From DATHYZ01 sp035458865 (lineage in GTDB: Bacteria > Chloroflexota > Limnocylindria > Limnocylindrales > CSP1-4), in assembly GCA_035458865.1 (NCBI GenBank), contig DATHYZ010000020.1, positions 1 to 54,459 on the forward strand: a stretch of DNA of 54,459 bases, given 5' to 3'. How positions within the stretch are numbered: the first letter of the stretch is position 1; every line of letters starts with the position of its first letter. Below the pieces are notes generated by a model, which did no database searches, was not told the origin of the DNA, and saw nothing but the letters and a program-made list of their open reading frames with translations. This document shows positions 17,452-24,811 of the stretch, in pieces. The position numbers and the translations under genes are program-made.

Positions 17452-18134
17452 TCCCCGGCGACCCCGGCCAGGGCGGCAAGGCGGGCGGCCAGGGCCGCAT
17501 GCCCCTCGGCGGCGGCCAGGGCGGCCGCCGTCGCGCCCTCCTCGGTGGGAAGATCGAGCCTGGCCCCGGCCTGCAGCAGCAGGTCCACGGTCGCGGTGTC
17601 GCCGTTCTGGGCAGCCGCGTGGATGGGCCGAACGCCGCCGGTCTGGGCTGCGTTGACGTCCGCGCCGGCGTCGACGAGGAGCCGGGCGATCGCGAACGAG
17701 CCGCCGGCCACCGCGCTGTGGAGCGGGTGGACGCCCTGGCCGTTGCGCGACGGCACCTCAGGATCGGCGCCGTAGGCAAGGAGCAGGTCGGCGACCGATT
17801 CCCAGTCGAAGAAGGCCGCCAGGTGGAGCGGCGTGTAGCCGTCCACCGACCAGGCGCGAGCGCGGGAGGGATCGTCGTCGAGGAGCTCGGCCGCCCGGCC
17901 CGCCCGGCCGGTCGCCGCGGCCTCGAACAGATCGAGCGTCTCCTCGCCCCGTGCCTCCACGAGGCGGTCGACGATGTCGGATCGCTTGAACGACCAGTAC
18001 CGGGCCACCATCAGGACGGAGAGGCCGTCGCGGTCGCGGAGCGTCGCCAGCGCGGGGTCGGCGGCAAGGAGGCGTCGGACCGTGTCGCCCTCGCCCGCCT
18101 TGACCGCCGCCAGGAACTCGTCCGTCCGCTCCAC
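17448..18134 (-). CDS. Ankyrin-repeat protein
   Basis: About 228 residues from GTG 18134 (GTG 18140 is also possible; the longer frame upstream is not convincing). Four or more ankyrin repeats are visible: DGYTPLHLAAFFDWESVADLLLAYGAD, GVHPLHSAVAGGSFAIARLLVDAGADVNA, GVRPIHAAAQNGDTATVDLLLQAGA and a degenerate last one. The first ~100 residues contain weaker helical repeats (FLAAVKAGEGDTVRRLLAADPAL). There is no signal peptide, so it is a cytosolic binding protein. It lies opposite to the surrounding catabolic genes, convergent with the ligase (stops overlap by 3 bases) and divergent from the SDR. Its partner is unknown. Confidence 0.85.
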   Translation of the reverse strand: MERTDEFLAAVKAGEGDTVRRLLAADPALATLRDRDGLSVLMVARYWSFKRSDIVDRLVEARGEETLDLFEAAATGRAGRAAELLDDDPSRARAWSVDGYTPLHLAAFFDWESVADLLLAYGADPEVPSRNGQGVHPLHSAVAGGSFAIARLLVDAGADVNAAQTGGVRPIHAAAQNGDTATVDLLLQAGARLDLPTEEGATAAALAAAEGHAALAARLAALAGVAGD

Positions 18135-18297
18135 GCGCACCTCATCCTGCTCGCGCCGGGTCGCCGCAGCCGGCCCCGGCAAGGACAGGATAGCCCGGCC
18201 CCCTGCACCTGCGGACCGGGTCCGCCGGGACCCCGGTGGCCGACTACGCTTCGCTGACCAGCCACCCGACCCCACCCCCATCCCGAGGGACGAACCG

Positions 18298-19065
18298 ATG
18301 CGACTCGCCGACAAGGTCTGTGTCATCACCGGCGCCGGGAGCGGCATGGGCCGCGTCGCCGCCGAGCTCTTCGCCCGCGAGGGCGCGAAGGTCGTCGTCG
18401 CCGACTTCGACGAGCAGGCCGCGGCCATCACGACGGCCGCCATCCAGGAGGCAGGGGGAGAGGCCTCGTTCGTTCGCGTCGACGTGTCGAGCGAGCGGGA
18501 CGCCGAGCGGATGATCGGCCACGCGGTCGAGACCTACGGCCGGATCGACTGTCTCTACAACAACGCCGGGGTCATGCCCGAGGCCGATCACTCGGTCGTG
18601 GACACGGACGTTCCGACCTGGGACAAGGTCATGGCCGTCAACGTCCGCGGGGTCTACCTGGGCTGCCGTTTCGCCATCCCCCGCATGCTCGAGCAGGGCA
18701 GCGGCTCGATCATCAACGTGGCCAGCTTCGTGGCGATCCTGGGCTGCTCCGTGCCCCAGGACGCCTACACCGCGTCCAAGGGCGCGGTCCTGGCGCTGAC
18801 CCGGAGCCTCGCCGTCCAGTTCGCGCCGCGAGGGGTCCGCACGAACGCCATCAGCCCGGGTCCGATCGAGACCCCCCTGCTGATGGACTGGCTCCTGAAG
18901 GACGAGGCGGCCAAGCAGCTCCGCCTGAACCGGAACCCGACCGGGCGCTTCGGCAAGCCGGAGGAGATCGCCTACGTCGCCCTCTACCTCGCGTCGGATG
19001 AGTCCCGTTGGACGAACGGTGCGAACCTAGTGATCGACGGCGGGATCACCGTCAACTACTTCTAG
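18298..19065 (+). CDS. Short-chain dehydrogenase/reductase
   Basis: 255 residues. The classical SDR set is intact: TGAGSGMG nucleotide-binding loop, VADFD (acidic residue after strand 2, favouring NAD+), DV after strand 3, NNAG, and the Ser...YTASK active site, then ISPGPIETPL. It would oxidise an alcohol or reduce a ketone with NAD(H). GAGGGA lies 8 bases before ATG 18298. It stands between the ligase/permease pair and the polyphosphate glucokinase and aldehyde dehydrogenase genes. The substrate cannot be inferred beyond a possible alcohol or aldehyde intermediate of the same route. Confidence 0.93.
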   Translation: MRLADKVCVITGAGSGMGRVAAELFAREGAKVVVADFDEQAAAITTAAIQEAGGEASFVRVDVSSERDAERMIGHAVETYGRIDCLYNNAGVMPEADHSVVDTDVPTWDKVMAVNVRGVYLGCRFAIPRMLEQGSGSIINVASFVAILGCSVPQDAYTASKGAVLALTRSLAVQFAPRGVRTNAISPGPIETPLLMDWLLKDEAAKQLRLNRNPTGRFGKPEEIAYVALYLASDESRWTNGANLVIDGGITVNYF

Positions 19066-19086
19066 GGCGGCGCAGGGAGGTCGGGC

Positions 19087-20016
19087 GTGCGAGAGATCGA
19101 GATGGAGCCGGCGGCGGGCTTGCCGCCGGAGCGGGTCGCCATCGGCATCGACATCGGCGGGAGCGGGATCAAGGCGTCCGCGGTCGACGTCGCCGACGGG
19201 AAGCTCATCGGCGTGCGCCTGCGCGTCGCGACCCCCGACCCGTCCACGCCCGAGGCCTGCATCGCCTCCATCGCCCGCCTCGTCAAGCGGATCGTCAAGA
19301 TCACCCCGGCGGCAGCCAGGGCGCCGCTCGGGATCGGCGTGCCGACGGTCGTCGTCGACGGGGTGACCCGCACGGCCGCCAACATCGACCGGGGCTGGAC
19401 CGACTTCCCGGCCGACGCGGCCTTCGAGGCGGTGCTCAAGCGGCCCGTCCACGTCGTCAACGACGCCGATGCGGCCGGCATGGCCGAGATGCGCTTCGGC
19501 GCCGGGGCCGGCCGGAGCGGCAGCGTGCTGGTCCTGACCCTTGGCACGGGCACCGGCTCCGCCCTGTTCATCGACGGCCGCCTGGTGCCCAACACGGAGC
19601 TGGGCCACATGGAGATCCGGGGCAAGCACGCCGAGTGGCGGTCGGCGGCCAACGCCCGCATCCGTCGCGGCCTGTCGTGGAAGGCCTGGGCCGCGGACCT
19701 GGACGAGCACCTCATCGCCATCGACCGCATCCTCACCCCGTCGCTCATCATCCTCGGCGGCGGCGTCAGCAAGCGGACCGACCGCTTCCTCGACCGCCTC
19801 ACCGTGCCGGTCCCGGTCATCCCGGCGGCCCTCCGGAACGACGCCGGCATGGTCGGCGCGGCGATGCTCGCGGCCGAGTCCGACGAGGCGGCAGGTGCCG
19901 AGGCCGACGAGGCGGCAGGTGCGGAGGCCGCAGCCGGGGACGCGGAGAGCGCGCCCGTCGAGCCCCACGCGGCCGAGGCGCGCCCCGAGGAGGAGCCGCC
20001 CGCGACCGGAGCCTGA
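19087..20016 (+). CDS. ppgK: Polyphosphate glucokinase (ROK family)
   Basis: 309 residues from GTG 19087 (GGGAGG upstream; ATG 19102 is an alternative). AIGIDIGGSGIKASAVD is the phosphate-binding start, followed by VVNDADAAGMAEMRFGAGAG and LTLGTGTGSALFIDGRLVPNTELGHMEI and then GKHAEW. The PNTELGH...GK-AE pattern is specific to polyphosphate-glucose phosphotransferases within the ROK family. The enzyme makes glucose 6-phosphate from glucose with polyphosphate or ATP. The last ~45 residues are an Ala/Glu-rich acidic tail with a short internal repeat that known enzymes lack. It sits 21 bases after the SDR gene and 51 before the aldehyde dehydrogenase gene. Confidence 0.9.
   Translation: MREIEMEPAAGLPPERVAIGIDIGGSGIKASAVDVADGKLIGVRLRVATPDPSTPEACIASIARLVKRIVKITPAAARAPLGIGVPTVVVDGVTRTAANIDRGWTDFPADAAFEAVLKRPVHVVNDADAAGMAEMRFGAGAGRSGSVLVLTLGTGTGSALFIDGRLVPNTELGHMEIRGKHAEWRSAANARIRRGLSWKAWAADLDEHLIAIDRILTPSLIILGGGVSKRTDRFLDRLTVPVPVIPAALRNDAGMVGAAMLAAESDEAAGAEADEAAGAEAAAGDAESAPVEPHAAEARPEEEPPATGA
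19882..19929 (+). repeat. 24-bp tandem repeat in the glucokinase tail
   Basis: Two copies in frame, differing at one base, encode DEAAGAEA twice. This points to recent slippage or duplication within the disordered acidic tail. Confidence 0.8.
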
Positions 20017-20067
20017 GACGAAGCCGCCGACCCACCCCACCCCCGACGACGTCCCAGGAGCAGAGGG

Positions 20068-21543
20068 ATGACGACAGCCGAACCAGCCATGGGTGCCCCC
20101 GTCGCGTACCGGATGGTCATCGACGGGAGCAGCGTCGAGGCGGCCGACGGACGGACCTTCGACGTGGTCGAGCCCCACGCGGGCGCGACGATCGCCACGG
20201 TCCCGATGGGCGGCGCCCAGGACGTCGACCGGGCCGTGTCGGCGGCGGCGGCGGCCTTCGAAGGCCCGTGGTCCGGTCTCGCCGCCTCCGAGCGGGGCAA
20301 GCTCATGCTCCGCCTGGCGGACACGGTCCGTGACCACCTCGAGGAGATGGCCCAGCTCGAGAGCCGCAACGTCGGCAAGCCGATCAGCGGCGCGCGCTGG
20401 GAGATCAACCGGGTCGCCGACGTGATCGAGTACTACGCGGGCGCGGCGACGAAGATCACCGGTGAGACCATCCCGGTCAGCCGGCCGGGCTTCGATTTCA
20501 CCCTGCGGGAGCCCATCGGCGTCGTCGGCCTGATCGTGCCCTGGAACTTCCCGCTGATGCTGGCCAGCTGGAAGCTGGGCCCGGCGCTGGCGGCCGGCAA
20601 CACGGTCGTCCTCAAGCCGGCCAGCTGGTCCCCGCTCACCGCCATCCGCTTCGGCGAGCTGGCCCTGGAGGCCGGGCTGCCGGCCGGCGTCGTCAACGTG
20701 GTCACCGGGCCGGGTGGCGAGGCCGGCGCCGCGATCGCCGCCCATCCCGGGATCGGCAAGGTCGCCTTCACCGGCGAGACGGCCACGGGCCAGGAGATCA
20801 TGCGGCTCGCAGCCGGGACGGTGAAGAAGGTCAGCCTGGAGCTGGGCGGCAAGAGCCCCAACCTCGTCTTCGCCGACGCGGACCTGGAGCGCTTCGCGGC
20901 GGAGAGCCCGTACGCGGTCTTCGACAACTGCGGCCAGGACTGCTGCGCCAGAAGCCGGATCCTGGTGGAGCGGTCGGTCCACGAGCGGGTCGTGGAGCTG
21001 TTCGTGGAGGCGACGCGGAAGGTCAAGGTCGGGGACCCTTCCGACCCGGCCACCGAGGTGGGGCCGCTGGTCACCTTCAGTCACCGCGACCGGGTCGCGG
21101 CGTACGTGGAACGCGGGCTGGCCGAGGGCGCCGAGCTGGTCGTGGGCGGCCGGCCCCCGGAGGACCCGGGACTGGCCGGAGGCGCCTACCTGCTGCCCGC
21201 CGTCTTCGACCGGGCGACGAACGACATGGTCATCAGCCGCGAGGAGATCTTCGGGCCGGTCGTCGCGATCATCCCCTTCGACAGCGAGGAGGAGGCTGTC
21301 CGGCTGGCCAACGCCTCCCCGTATGGCCTCTCGGGCTCGGTCTGGACTCGCGATCTCGGGCGTGCCATCCGGGTCTCGAAGGCGATGCGGACCGGCGTCA
21401 TCTCGGTCAACTGCAACAACTCGGTCCACGTCGAGGCGCCGTTCGGCGGCTACAAGCAGTCGGGCATCGGGCGCGAGCTCGGGATGCACGCGCTGGGCGA
21501 GTACACGCAGGTGAAGAACGTCTTCGTGGACCTCGGGGCCTAG
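20068..21543 (+). CDS. NAD(P)-dependent aldehyde dehydrogenase
   Basis: 491 residues. All ALDH-superfamily catalytic parts are present: VPWNFPL with the oxyanion Asn, KPASWSP cofactor loop, FTGETATG, Glu258 in LELGGKSPN, the nucleophile Cys292 in NCGQDCCARSRI, and EEIFGPVV. It would oxidise an aldehyde to the acid. The combination with an APC permease, a glutamine-synthetase-like ligase and an SDR matches amine/polyamine breakdown, where gamma-glutamylaminobutanal or aminobutanal is the substrate, but the sequence alone does not fix it. The start ATG 20068 follows AGCAGAGGG. Confidence 0.94.
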   Translation: MTTAEPAMGAPVAYRMVIDGSSVEAADGRTFDVVEPHAGATIATVPMGGAQDVDRAVSAAAAAFEGPWSGLAASERGKLMLRLADTVRDHLEEMAQLESRNVGKPISGARWEINRVADVIEYYAGAATKITGETIPVSRPGFDFTLREPIGVVGLIVPWNFPLMLASWKLGPALAAGNTVVLKPASWSPLTAIRFGELALEAGLPAGVVNVVTGPGGEAGAAIAAHPGIGKVAFTGETATGQEIMRLAAGTVKKVSLELGGKSPNLVFADADLERFAAESPYAVFDNCGQDCCARSRILVERSVHERVVELFVEATRKVKVGDPSDPATEVGPLVTFSHRDRVAAYVERGLAEGAELVVGGRPPEDPGLAGGAYLLPAVFDRATNDMVISREEIFGPVVAIIPFDSEEEAVRLANASPYGLSGSVWTRDLGRAIRVSKAMRTGVISVNCNNSVHVEAPFGGYKQSGIGRELGMHALGEYTQVKNVFVDLGA

Positions 21544-21618
21544 CTGCCGCGGGTCTCGCGACGTCCGGCGGAGGTTCCCGGCCGGACCGCCGGCACGGTC
21601 TGCCATGATTGACGGGTC

Positions 21619-23442
21619 GTGCCGCCGATCGACCTGACCCTCGACGTCCACGGGCCGCTCAGGTTCATCCTCGACCTGGGGGCCGCGGTCGTTGCCGCCC
21701 TGATCGGCGGGGCGATCGCCGTCCGCCTGCGCCAGCCGGCCGTGGTGGGCTACATCCTGGCCGGCGTCGCCATCGGTCCCTTCACTCCCGGCTTCGCCGG
21801 CGACGTGGAGGAGATCGCCGCCCTGGCCGAGCTCGGGATCGTCCTGCTCCTGTTCGCCCTGGGCGTCCAGTTCTCCATCCGCGAGCTGGCCCGGGTCCGC
21901 CGCGTCGCCATCCCCGGGGCGATCGCCCAGATCGTGGGCACGGCGGCGGTCGGGTCCGTGGCGTCGGTCGGGCTCGGGCTCGAGCCGCGAGCCGCCCTCG
22001 TCCTTGGCGCGTGCCTCTCGATCTCGTCGACGATCGTCGTCCTCAAGCTCCTCATCGAGCGCGGCGAGCTCGACAGCCTCCACGGCCGGACCGCGATCGG
22101 CTGGATGATCGTCCAGGACATCGCCACGATCGTCTTCATCGTGTCCCTGCCGCCGCTCGCCGGCGCGGATCCGGTCGCGCCGCTCCTGGGAGCCCTCGCG
22201 AGCGCGGCGATCTTCCTGGGCCTCGCCTACGTCCTGGGCACACGACTCCTGCCGTGGGTCTTCAGCGCCGTCGCCCGGCTCCGGTCCCAGGAGCTGTTCC
22301 TCCTGACGGTCGTGGGCACGGCCCTCGCGACGGCCTTCGTCTCGAGCGCCGTGTTCGGCCTCTCGCTCGCCCTGGGAGCCTTCGTCGCCGGACTGCTGGT
22401 CTCGGAGTCGGAGGTCTCCTACCAGGCGGCGGCCGAGGTCATCCCGTTCCGCGACCTCTTCGCGGTCCTCTTCTTCGTCTCCGTGGGGATGCTCGTGGAC
22501 CCGGCCGCCCTGGTGGCCCAGGCGCCGACGGTCGCGCTCCTGGTGGTCATCGCGGTGGTCGTCAAGGGTGCGATGTCGGCCGGGCTGGCGCGCGCCCTGG
22601 GCCTGCCGACCCGCTCCGCACTGCTGCTCGGCGGTCTCGTCGCCAACGTCGGGGAGTTCAGCTTCATCCTCGCCCAGAACGCCCTGGACGAGGGGCTTTT
22701 CGACACGGAGGCCTACAACCTCGTCCTCGGCACGGCCGTCCTGACGATCATCCTGAGCCCGTTCCTGGTCAGGGGATCGGCGCTCCTGGCCAGGCGCTGG
22801 GAGGCGAACGCGGTGGCCCGTGCGTCGCGGGAGCTGGCCGGGATCGCGGGCCCGGCGTCGTCGTTGGCCGCTGGCCCCGCTGCGCTGACGGACGCGCACG
22901 ACCCGCCGGTCCCGGGAGCCGCGCCCGACTCGCGGGGCGAGCGGGTCCACAACGAGCCTCCGTCAGCGGGCCGGGCGCCGGTCGTGGTCCTCGGAGCCGG
23001 CCGCGTGGGGCGGGTCGTCATCCGGGCCGTCCGGAACCGCGGCCTGCGCTGCATCGTCATCGACCGCGACCAGCGCCGCCTCGAGGAGGTGGCCAAGCTG
23101 GGCGCCGCGACCATCTACGGGGACGCGGCCAGCCCGGAGATCCTGGCCCGCGCCGAGCTGGACCGGGCCCGCGTGCTCGTGGTCGCGGTCGGCGACCCGC
23201 TGATGACGCGGCTCGCGGTCGAGCGGGCCCGGTCGCTCAACCCGCATCTCCAGATCTCGGCCCGGGCACGCGGCCGGCGCGAGATCGACCAGCTGGGCCT
23301 GATCGGGGTCCGGCGGGTGGCCGATCCCGAGGCCGAGGTGGCCTTCGAGCTCACCCGTCAGGCCCTCCAGCGGATGGGGGTCTCGGGGCCGGAGCTGTCG
23401 GGGATCCTCGTCGGCCTCCGTCGCGACGTCTACGGGCAGTAG
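21619..23442 (+). CDS. CPA2-family cation:proton antiporter with TrkA-N domain
   Basis: 607 residues from GTG 21619. Residues 1-395 hold about 12 membrane helices with the CPA2 landmarks RQPAVVGYILAGVAIGP, LLLFALGVQFS, SISSTIVVLKLL and WMIVQDIATIVF. A charged linker follows, then a Rossmann TrkA-N (RCK) domain at about 460-575, beginning VVVLGAGRVGRVVIRAVRNRGLRCIVIDRD. This is the KefB/KefC/RosB layout: potassium (or sodium) efflux in exchange for protons, gated by a nucleotide ligand on the RCK domain. The TrkA-C domain is missing. The gene stands alone, facing the second antiporter gene. Confidence 0.92.
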   Translation: MPPIDLTLDVHGPLRFILDLGAAVVAALIGGAIAVRLRQPAVVGYILAGVAIGPFTPGFAGDVEEIAALAELGIVLLLFALGVQFSIRELARVRRVAIPGAIAQIVGTAAVGSVASVGLGLEPRAALVLGACLSISSTIVVLKLLIERGELDSLHGRTAIGWMIVQDIATIVFIVSLPPLAGADPVAPLLGALASAAIFLGLAYVLGTRLLPWVFSAVARLRSQELFLLTVVGTALATAFVSSAVFGLSLALGAFVAGLLVSESEVSYQAAAEVIPFRDLFAVLFFVSVGMLVDPAALVAQAPTVALLVVIAVVVKGAMSAGLARALGLPTRSALLLGGLVANVGEFSFILAQNALDEGLFDTEAYNLVLGTAVLTIILSPFLVRGSALLARRWEANAVARASRELAGIAGPASSLAAGPAALTDAHDPPVPGAAPDSRGERVHNEPPSAGRAPVVVLGAGRVGRVVIRAVRNRGLRCIVIDRDQRRLEEVAKLGAATIYGDAASPEILARAELDRARVLVVAVGDPLMTRLAVERARSLNPHLQISARARGRREIDQLGLIGVRRVADPEAEVAFELTRQALQRMGVSGPELSGILVGLRRDVYGQ

Positions 23443-23500
23443 CCCGGGCGTCCCCGTCGGCGAGCGTCGGCAGCGCCTCGTCCGAGCCGGAGGCCGTCCC

Positions 23501-24799
23501 TCACCGTTGGATGCTGCGGGCGCTCCCATCGGTGGCGGATCGCCCCTCCCGGAGCGGAGCGCCCCGGGTGGCGATCTCGATCGTCCGGCCCAGCTCGGGG
23601 GCATCCTCCGGGAGCTGCTCGGCCCATCGGCCGTACCAGGCGACGAGCGGTCCGGCAGAGAGCCCATGGGCGATGACGCTGAGGGCCACGGTGAGGCCCG
23701 CCGCCGCCGCGAGCGGGGTCCCCTCGTAGAACGGGAACCCGTCCCCGATCGCCATGAGGCCGAGGACGACCGTGGCGAGACCACGCGGCCCGAACCAGCC
23801 GACGAAGGCGATGGTGGGCCAGCCGAGCCGGCTTCGGACGAGGGCCACGGCGACCGGAAGCATGCGCACGAGCGTGAGGGCCACCAGGGCAAAGGCGATG
23901 ATCCCGGGGTTGCCGATCGGAAGCTGGGTCAGCAGGGCACCGAGGAGGAAGAAGACGGCCAGGCCGGCCAGCTCGCCGAAGCCCTCGGCGAACTCCAGGT
24001 AGGCCTCCCGGATCGGCCCGTGGACGACCGTCAGTGAGAGGCCGGCGACGAAGGCCGCGACGAAGGCATTCCCGCCGATCGCATTGGCGACGACCCAGGC
24101 CAGCATCGCCAGCACGGGAGCGATGAGCCAGCGAGTGGACGGGACGATCAGATCCCGGCGGCTGGCAAGGGCGAGGAGAAGGCCGCCCCCGGCACCGACG
24201 AGGATCCCGGCGCCGGCGCCCAGCGCGACATCCAGGACGGCATCCAGGATCCAGCCGGAGCTGCCCATCGGACCCTCGGCGGCCAGGGCGGCCACCCCGA
24301 CGAGGACGAGCGGCGTCACGAGGCCGTCGTTGAGCCCCGACTCGACGTTGAGTGCCTGCCTGATCCGGAGGGGCACCCGCTCACTGTTGACGACGAGAGC
24401 CCCGAGCGCAGCGTCCGTGGGAGCGACGAGCACGGCCAGGATGAAGGCCCCTGTGGGATCGAGCCCAGGGACCAGGACGGCGGCGGCGACCCAGCCCAGC
24501 GCGATGGTCAACGGGAGGCCGACGACCAGCAGGCGAACCGGCAGGGTGGCTGAGCGACGAAGGGCGGCGATGTTGCTCCTGGACGCATCGACGAAGAGGG
24601 CCATGACCAGGGCGACCTCGCCCACGAGTCGGAGGATCTCGGCGTCGATGGCCGGCCTGACGTCTCCCGCGAGCACGAGGGCTGTCGCGAGGCCCGCCAG
24701 GAGCAGCGCGATCTGGGGCGTCACGCTCAGTCGCACGAACCATCGCGACAGGACCGCGTAGCCCAGCAGGGTCGCGATGAAGACGCCGAGGGGAGTCAC
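23501..24799 (-). CDS. CPA1-type sodium(potassium)/proton antiporter
   Basis: 432 residues from GTG 24799, with AGGAGGG 8 bases upstream. About 12 hydrophobic helices are seen. The NhaP/CPA1 landmarks are LVAPTDAALGALVVNS and NVESGLNDGLVTPLVL, which carry the acidic residues of the ion site, then GWFGPRGLATVVLGL. It would exchange Na+ or K+ for H+. A short hydrophilic tail (~40 residues) follows. It begins 12 bases after the SulP-fusion gene stop and is probably cotranscribed with it, so ion and anion transport may be co-regulated. It converges with the CPA2 gene. Confidence 0.92.
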   Translation of the reverse strand: MTPLGVFIATLLGYAVLSRWFVRLSVTPQIALLLAGLATALVLAGDVRPAIDAEILRLVGEVALVMALFVDASRSNIAALRRSATLPVRLLVVGLPLTIALGWVAAAVLVPGLDPTGAFILAVLVAPTDAALGALVVNSERVPLRIRQALNVESGLNDGLVTPLVLVGVAALAAEGPMGSSGWILDAVLDVALGAGAGILVGAGGGLLLALASRRDLIVPSTRWLIAPVLAMLAWVVANAIGGNAFVAAFVAGLSLTVVHGPIREAYLEFAEGFGELAGLAVFFLLGALLTQLPIGNPGIIAFALVALTLVRMLPVAVALVRSRLGWPTIAFVGWFGPRGLATVVLGLMAIGDGFPFYEGTPLAAAAGLTVALSVIAHGLSAGPLVAWYGRWAEQLPEDAPELGRTIEIATRGAPLREGRSATDGSARSIQR

Positions 24800-24811
24800 A
24801 TCGGTGCCCTC

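Noticed and set aside
21605..21618. CATGAT boxes before the CPA2 antiporter and fumarase genes as leaderless -10 elements
   Set aside because: They do not fit TANNNT and the distances vary, so they were not counted with the leaderless set.
19027..22950. A 1307-codon open frame on the minus strand
   Set aside because: It is antisense to polyphosphate glucokinase, aldehyde dehydrogenase and the antiporter, has highly charged, repeat-like composition and matches no family. Long antisense frames are expected at this GC content.
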